Origin: an uncultured Clostridia bacterium
Lineage (GTDB): Bacteria > Bacillota > Clostridia > Oscillospirales > CAG-272
Length of the DNA: 62,532 nt
Reading direction: 5' to 3'
NCBI GenBank assembly: GCA_937894775.1
Contig: CALAXC010000075.1
Coordinates: 1-62,532, forward strand
Shown here: positions 62,471 through 62,532 of the stretch, piece by piece
Numbering within the stretch: position 1 is the stretch's first letter
How the letters are laid out: every line of letters starts with the position of its first letter
Notes under the pieces: model-generated
The model's database searches: none
Seen by the model: the letters and a program-made list of their open reading frames with translations, nothing else
What the model was told of the DNA's origin: nothing
Position numbers and translations under genes: made by a program

Positions 62471-62532
62471 GGGCCAGTAGCTCAGTTGGTTAGAGCAACC
62501 GGCTCATAACCGGTCGGTCCGGGGTTCGAGTC
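62471..62532 (+). tRNA. tRNA-Met (anticodon CAU), truncated by the window end
   Basis: Acceptor GGGCCAG, D arm GCTCAGTTGGTTAGAGC, anticodon stem ACCGG/CCGGT with loop CTCATAA (anticodon CAT), and a T arm beginning GGGGTTCGAGTC. The 3' end is outside the window. It reads as elongator Met; a tRNA-Ile2 (lysidine) role cannot be excluded. Confidence 0.92.

Noticed and set aside
1..62532. CRISPR arrays, rRNA genes, insertion sequences
   Set aside because: No regularly spaced direct repeats, conserved rRNA segments or transposase motifs were seen on either strand.

Overview
The window looks like a low-to-moderate GC chromosome segment from an uncultured gut-type Clostridia (Oscillospirales/Christensenellales-like). 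Supporting signs are HPr kinase, RNase M5, a Firmicutes-type ATP synthase operon with an AtpI protein, TTGACA-17-TATAAT promoters, AGGAGG ribosome sites, many Cys-lipoproteins and a THF riboswitch ahead of folT-folC. The genus cannot be fixed from the sequence alone. No rRNA, CRISPR array, integrase or transposase was seen.

Layout. 1-2.24 kb: a broken ROK sugar kinase/repressor, a HAD phosphatase and a deoxyhypusine-synthase-fold enzyme. 2.3-2.7 kb: tRNA-Leu with a duplicated 5' half and its promoter. 2.87-6.82 kb: a metallo-beta-lactamase-fold lipoprotein and a secreted repeat protein. 6.9-20.3 kb: housekeeping genes (lepA, an oxidoreductase, a Cys-rich micropeptide, flavin reductase, proA, YfcE-type phosphodiesterase, murA, DUF3810 protein, RluA, tcdA, rnmV, uppP, U32 protease). 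20.5-29.6 kb: a membrane protein, a Zn alcohol dehydrogenase, a decayed EEP nuclease, a large lipoprotein, prfB, a metallophosphoesterase lipoprotein and an alpha/beta hydrolase.

29.7-36.9 kb: the most unusual region, a seven-gene P22-like virion-head and DNA-packaging cassette (small and large terminase, hub-like protein, portal, scaffold, coat, connector). It has intact frames, its own terminator and a 10-bp iteron array in front, but no integrase, replication, tail, lysis or repressor genes. It may be a domesticated packaging module, a satellite-like unit or a well-preserved prophage remnant.

37-46.3 kb: a membrane-anchored protein, a PrsA-like foldase, hprK, a TIM-barrel isomerase, an NAGPA-family secreted protein, an esterase, and riboswitch-controlled folT-folC. 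46.4-53.2 kb: the complete atpIBEFHAGDC operon on the minus strand, with a strong promoter and an attenuator-like leader hairpin. 53.2-56.5 kb: plsY, a methyltransferase and a degenerate FolC paralogue. 56.7-59.4 kb: an ABC importer of the PF04392 type. 59.7-62.3 kb: a LytM-like protein without catalytic residues and an LRR lipoprotein. A truncated tRNA-Met closes the window.

All function calls come from reading motifs and length; no database search was run. Starts were moved inward where a Shine-Dalgarno site or signal peptide argued for it.
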